Positions 21,939 through 23,299 of a stretch of DNA of 23,299 nt are shown piece by piece. The position numbers were made by a program, and so were the translations under genes. Position 1 is the first letter of the stretch, and every line of letters starts with the position of its first letter. The notes below the pieces were generated by a model that worked only from the letters and a program-made list of their open reading frames with translations, did no database searches and was not told the origin of the DNA. This stretch comes from an uncultured Saprospiraceae bacterium (GTDB lineage: Bacteria > Bacteroidota > Bacteroidia > Chitinophagales > Saprospiraceae): the NCBI GenBank assembly GCA_937973565.1, contig CALJKQ010000201.1:1-23299 (forward strand), given 5' to 3'.

Positions 21939-22523
21939 ATGATGAGTAAAACCAGAATAGAGGCATTTAGTGACGGTGTAATTGCCATCATTATAACCAT
22001 TATGGTGTTGGAGCTGCACATTCCGGAATTGAAGGAGCCTTTTACCCGACAAGATGTCTGGAATGCATTATTTTCGTTGGTGCCCAAACTGTTGTCCTAT
22101 CTGCTGAGTTTTGTAGTTGTAGGAATTATGTGGATCAACCACCACCACCTTTTTGATAGAATTCCGCATGCTACATCAAAGTTGGTTTGGTACAACGCCT
22201 TTTTACTTTTTGTAATGTCGTTGATTCCGTTACCCACCGCATTTTTAGCAGAACATCCGAGTCTTAGTGAAGCAGTAATGTTTTACGGCCTGGTGATGTT
22301 CCTCAATGCACTTGCCTTTCTGGTATTGCGGTATTATGTAGAAGTACAGGCAAGGCTGATTCCCTACAACCCAAGGGTGCATTGGAGCAATTGGATATCA
22401 TCTGCATTGTATCTATTGTCCATACCCTTGGCCCTGGTTTCCGTGTATTTATCTTTTGTAATTTTTATAGCTATTCCTTTGTGGTATTTTTTGCCGGATA
22501 AGCTGCATAAGCAGGATTCGTAA
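21939..22523 (+). CDS. TMEM175-family (DUF1211) potassium channel-like membrane protein
   Basis: 194 residues starting MMSKTRIEAFSDGVIAIIIT; either of the two adjacent ATGs could be used. RIEAFSDG matches the R-x3-FSD signature in the first helix of TMEM175 channels. Six membrane helices are visible, with the family's IMWINHHHLFDRI after helix 3. Bacterial members are ~200 residues and assemble as tetramers that conduct K+, so size and motif agree. It lies in the inner membrane. It is probably transcribed alone; the 241-base gap upstream has no exact promoter match, only TATGTTTA at ~21791. Downstream no terminator is clear. Confidence 0.92.
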   Translation: MMSKTRIEAFSDGVIAIIITIMVLELHIPELKEPFTRQDVWNALFSLVPKLLSYLLSFVVVGIMWINHHHLFDRIPHATSKLVWYNAFLLFVMSLIPLPTAFLAEHPSLSEAVMFYGLVMFLNALAFLVLRYYVEVQARLIPYNPRVHWSNWISSALYLLSIPLALVSVYLSFVIFIAIPLWYFLPDKLHKQDS

Positions 22524-22642
22524 TAAAGCCTTCCTATTATTTAAATACAATGCTTTCCCTGAATTTTTTGCATCAATTGCTCAGAAAGATAGTGGACAGG
22601 GGGGATGAAAAGCAATATTTGGGTTCCGGATACTAATTTTTT

Positions 22643-22673
22643 TTTGATATTTTCATTTTTTTTTGTATTTTTG
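22643..22673 (+). promoter_or_regulatory. Consensus promoter of the glycine-rich secreted protein
   Basis: TTTG at 22643-22646, a spacer of exactly 19 bases, then TATTTTTG at 22666-22673. Both elements and the spacing match the Bacteroidota consensus TTTG-N19-TAnnTTTG. The ATG follows at 22687, giving a leader of about 8 bases. Confidence 0.8.
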
Positions 22674-22686
22674 TAAAAATTTTATC

Positions 22687-23299
22687 ATGAAAGTAAGGTT
22701 CTCAATTATCTTCGGTATCAGTCTTACCCTCTCTTCGTTGCAATTATTTTCTCAATCTGCAACGTACACAACTCCGGGATCGACTTCCTTTATAGTCCCT
22801 CACGGTGTAACATCGATCAGTGCACAAGTATGGGGTGCAGGAGGAGGTGGATCCAAAGGTCATCTGAATCAAAAAGGTACAGGCGGCGGCGGTGGAGGGT
22901 ATGCATCGGGTAATTTGGCTGTAAATCAAGGTTACAATTTGATGGTCAATGTGGGCCAGGGTGGAACAGGGGCTACCGTAGCCGGCACCAATGGAACAGG
23001 TGGTGGATCATCTTCCGTTACTTTCGTAACCTATCATTTAACGGCTTCCGGAGGTGGTGGAGGCACAACCAGTGTTACTTATCCCATGAGTTGTCCAGCC
23101 GGTTTTATAGCAGGAAATGGCGGTGTTGGCGGTAATGGAAGTGCTAACGTATTTACTTCCACTGTATTTCGCTGTGGAGGATCCGGAGCTAATCTGGGAG
23201 GTGGTTGTTCACCAGCATATGCAACACCGGGCGGTGGAGGCGGAGGATCTGCTGCACCAGCCGGAAATGGAAGAGAAGCCGGTCAGACAACCGGATTTG
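22687..23299 (+). CDS. Secreted glycine-rich protein, 3' end outside window
   Basis: 204 complete codons are visible and the frame is still open at the window edge. A signal peptide (MKVRFSIIFGISLTLSSLQLF...) is followed by TYTTPGSTSFIVPHGVTSIS and VQVWG-like AQVWGAGGGGSKG. This 'PxGVTSIxxxxWGAGGGG' opening recurs in glycine-rich surface proteins of Bacteroidota that often end in a T9SS domain. Gly-rich clusters (TGGGGGGYASG, GGGSSSV, SGGGGGT, GNGGVGGNG, PGGGGGGSAAP) recur every ~25-45 residues, separated by short strands. Two or more cysteine-bearing segments fall between them (MSCPAG, FRCGGSG). This suggests a repetitive extracellular structure; no enzyme motif is seen. A consensus promoter lies immediately upstream. 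Confidence 0.85.
   Translation, partial: MKVRFSIIFGISLTLSSLQLFSQSATYTTPGSTSFIVPHGVTSISAQVWGAGGGGSKGHLNQKGTGGGGGGYASGNLAVNQGYNLMVNVGQGGTGATVAGTNGTGGGSSSVTFVTYHLTASGGGGGTTSVTYPMSCPAGFIAGNGGVGGNGSANVFTSTVFRCGGSGANLGGGCSPAYATPGGGGGGSAAPAGNGREAGQTTGF

Noticed and set aside
22744..22929. 61-codon minus-strand frame at the window end
   Set aside because: Antisense to the signal peptide and first Gly clusters of the secreted protein.

Overview
The window looks like a chromosomal segment from a member of the Bacteroidota, plausibly Saprospiraceae or a close relative. The signs are: two proteins with a C-terminal type IX secretion (Por) sorting domain, a carboxypeptidase-regulatory-domain TonB receptor, a DUF7619-type surface protein, and several close matches to the Bacteroidota promoter form TTG-N19-21-TAnnTTTG. 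The family placement is inference. I saw no rRNA, tRNA, intact insertion sequence, phage gene or CRISPR array.

Layout. 1-635: the end of a secreted cohesin-like protein, closed by a strong terminator. 694-1116: gene-free, with a faint trace of a decayed ORF. 1117-3717: a TonB-dependent receptor behind a minus-strand TPP riboswitch, so probably an outer-membrane importer for thiamine or a precursor. 3729-4005: a patch of tandem hairpin repeats. 4041-5836: a minus-strand operon arsR / AHSA1-like / doxX-like / DUF4256 whose promoter sits between and within two identical-architecture palindromes. 5913-10852: a compact hydrogenase operon hoxF / hoxU-hoxY fusion / hoxH / hoxW, predicted to make a cytoplasmic group 3d NAD-linked [NiFe] hydrogenase. 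10853-11425: an AT-rich repeat field. 11426-12608: an overlapping pair, a coiled-coil J-domain protein and a HIRAN protein. 12713-16246: a giant Ig-repeat adhesin-like T9SS cargo. 16354-17757: a secreted S41 protease. 17992-18977: a GNAT-fold / HTH gene pair with toxin-antitoxin layout. 19071-20522: a serine-hydrolase-fold protein that has lost its catalytic motifs. 20711-21697: bestrophin-like channel. 21939-22523: TMEM175-like channel. 22687-end: a secreted glycine-rich protein running off the window.

How the genes work together. HoxF (FMN/NAD site), HoxU-HoxY (electron wire and small subunit) and HoxH (NiFe site) would exchange electrons between H2 and NAD(H), and HoxW would trim HoxH. The hyp genes needed to build the NiFe centre are not here. 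The arsR operon is a self-contained regulated module. The large secreted proteins belong to the cell surface and depend on a T9SS encoded elsewhere.

Most worth a second look: the HoxU-HoxY fusion together with Gln in place of the usual His/Arg at the HoxH cleavage site; the GNAT/HTH pair, apparently transcribed without a leader; the J-domain/HIRAN pair; the dead serine hydrolase; and the TPP-controlled receptor.
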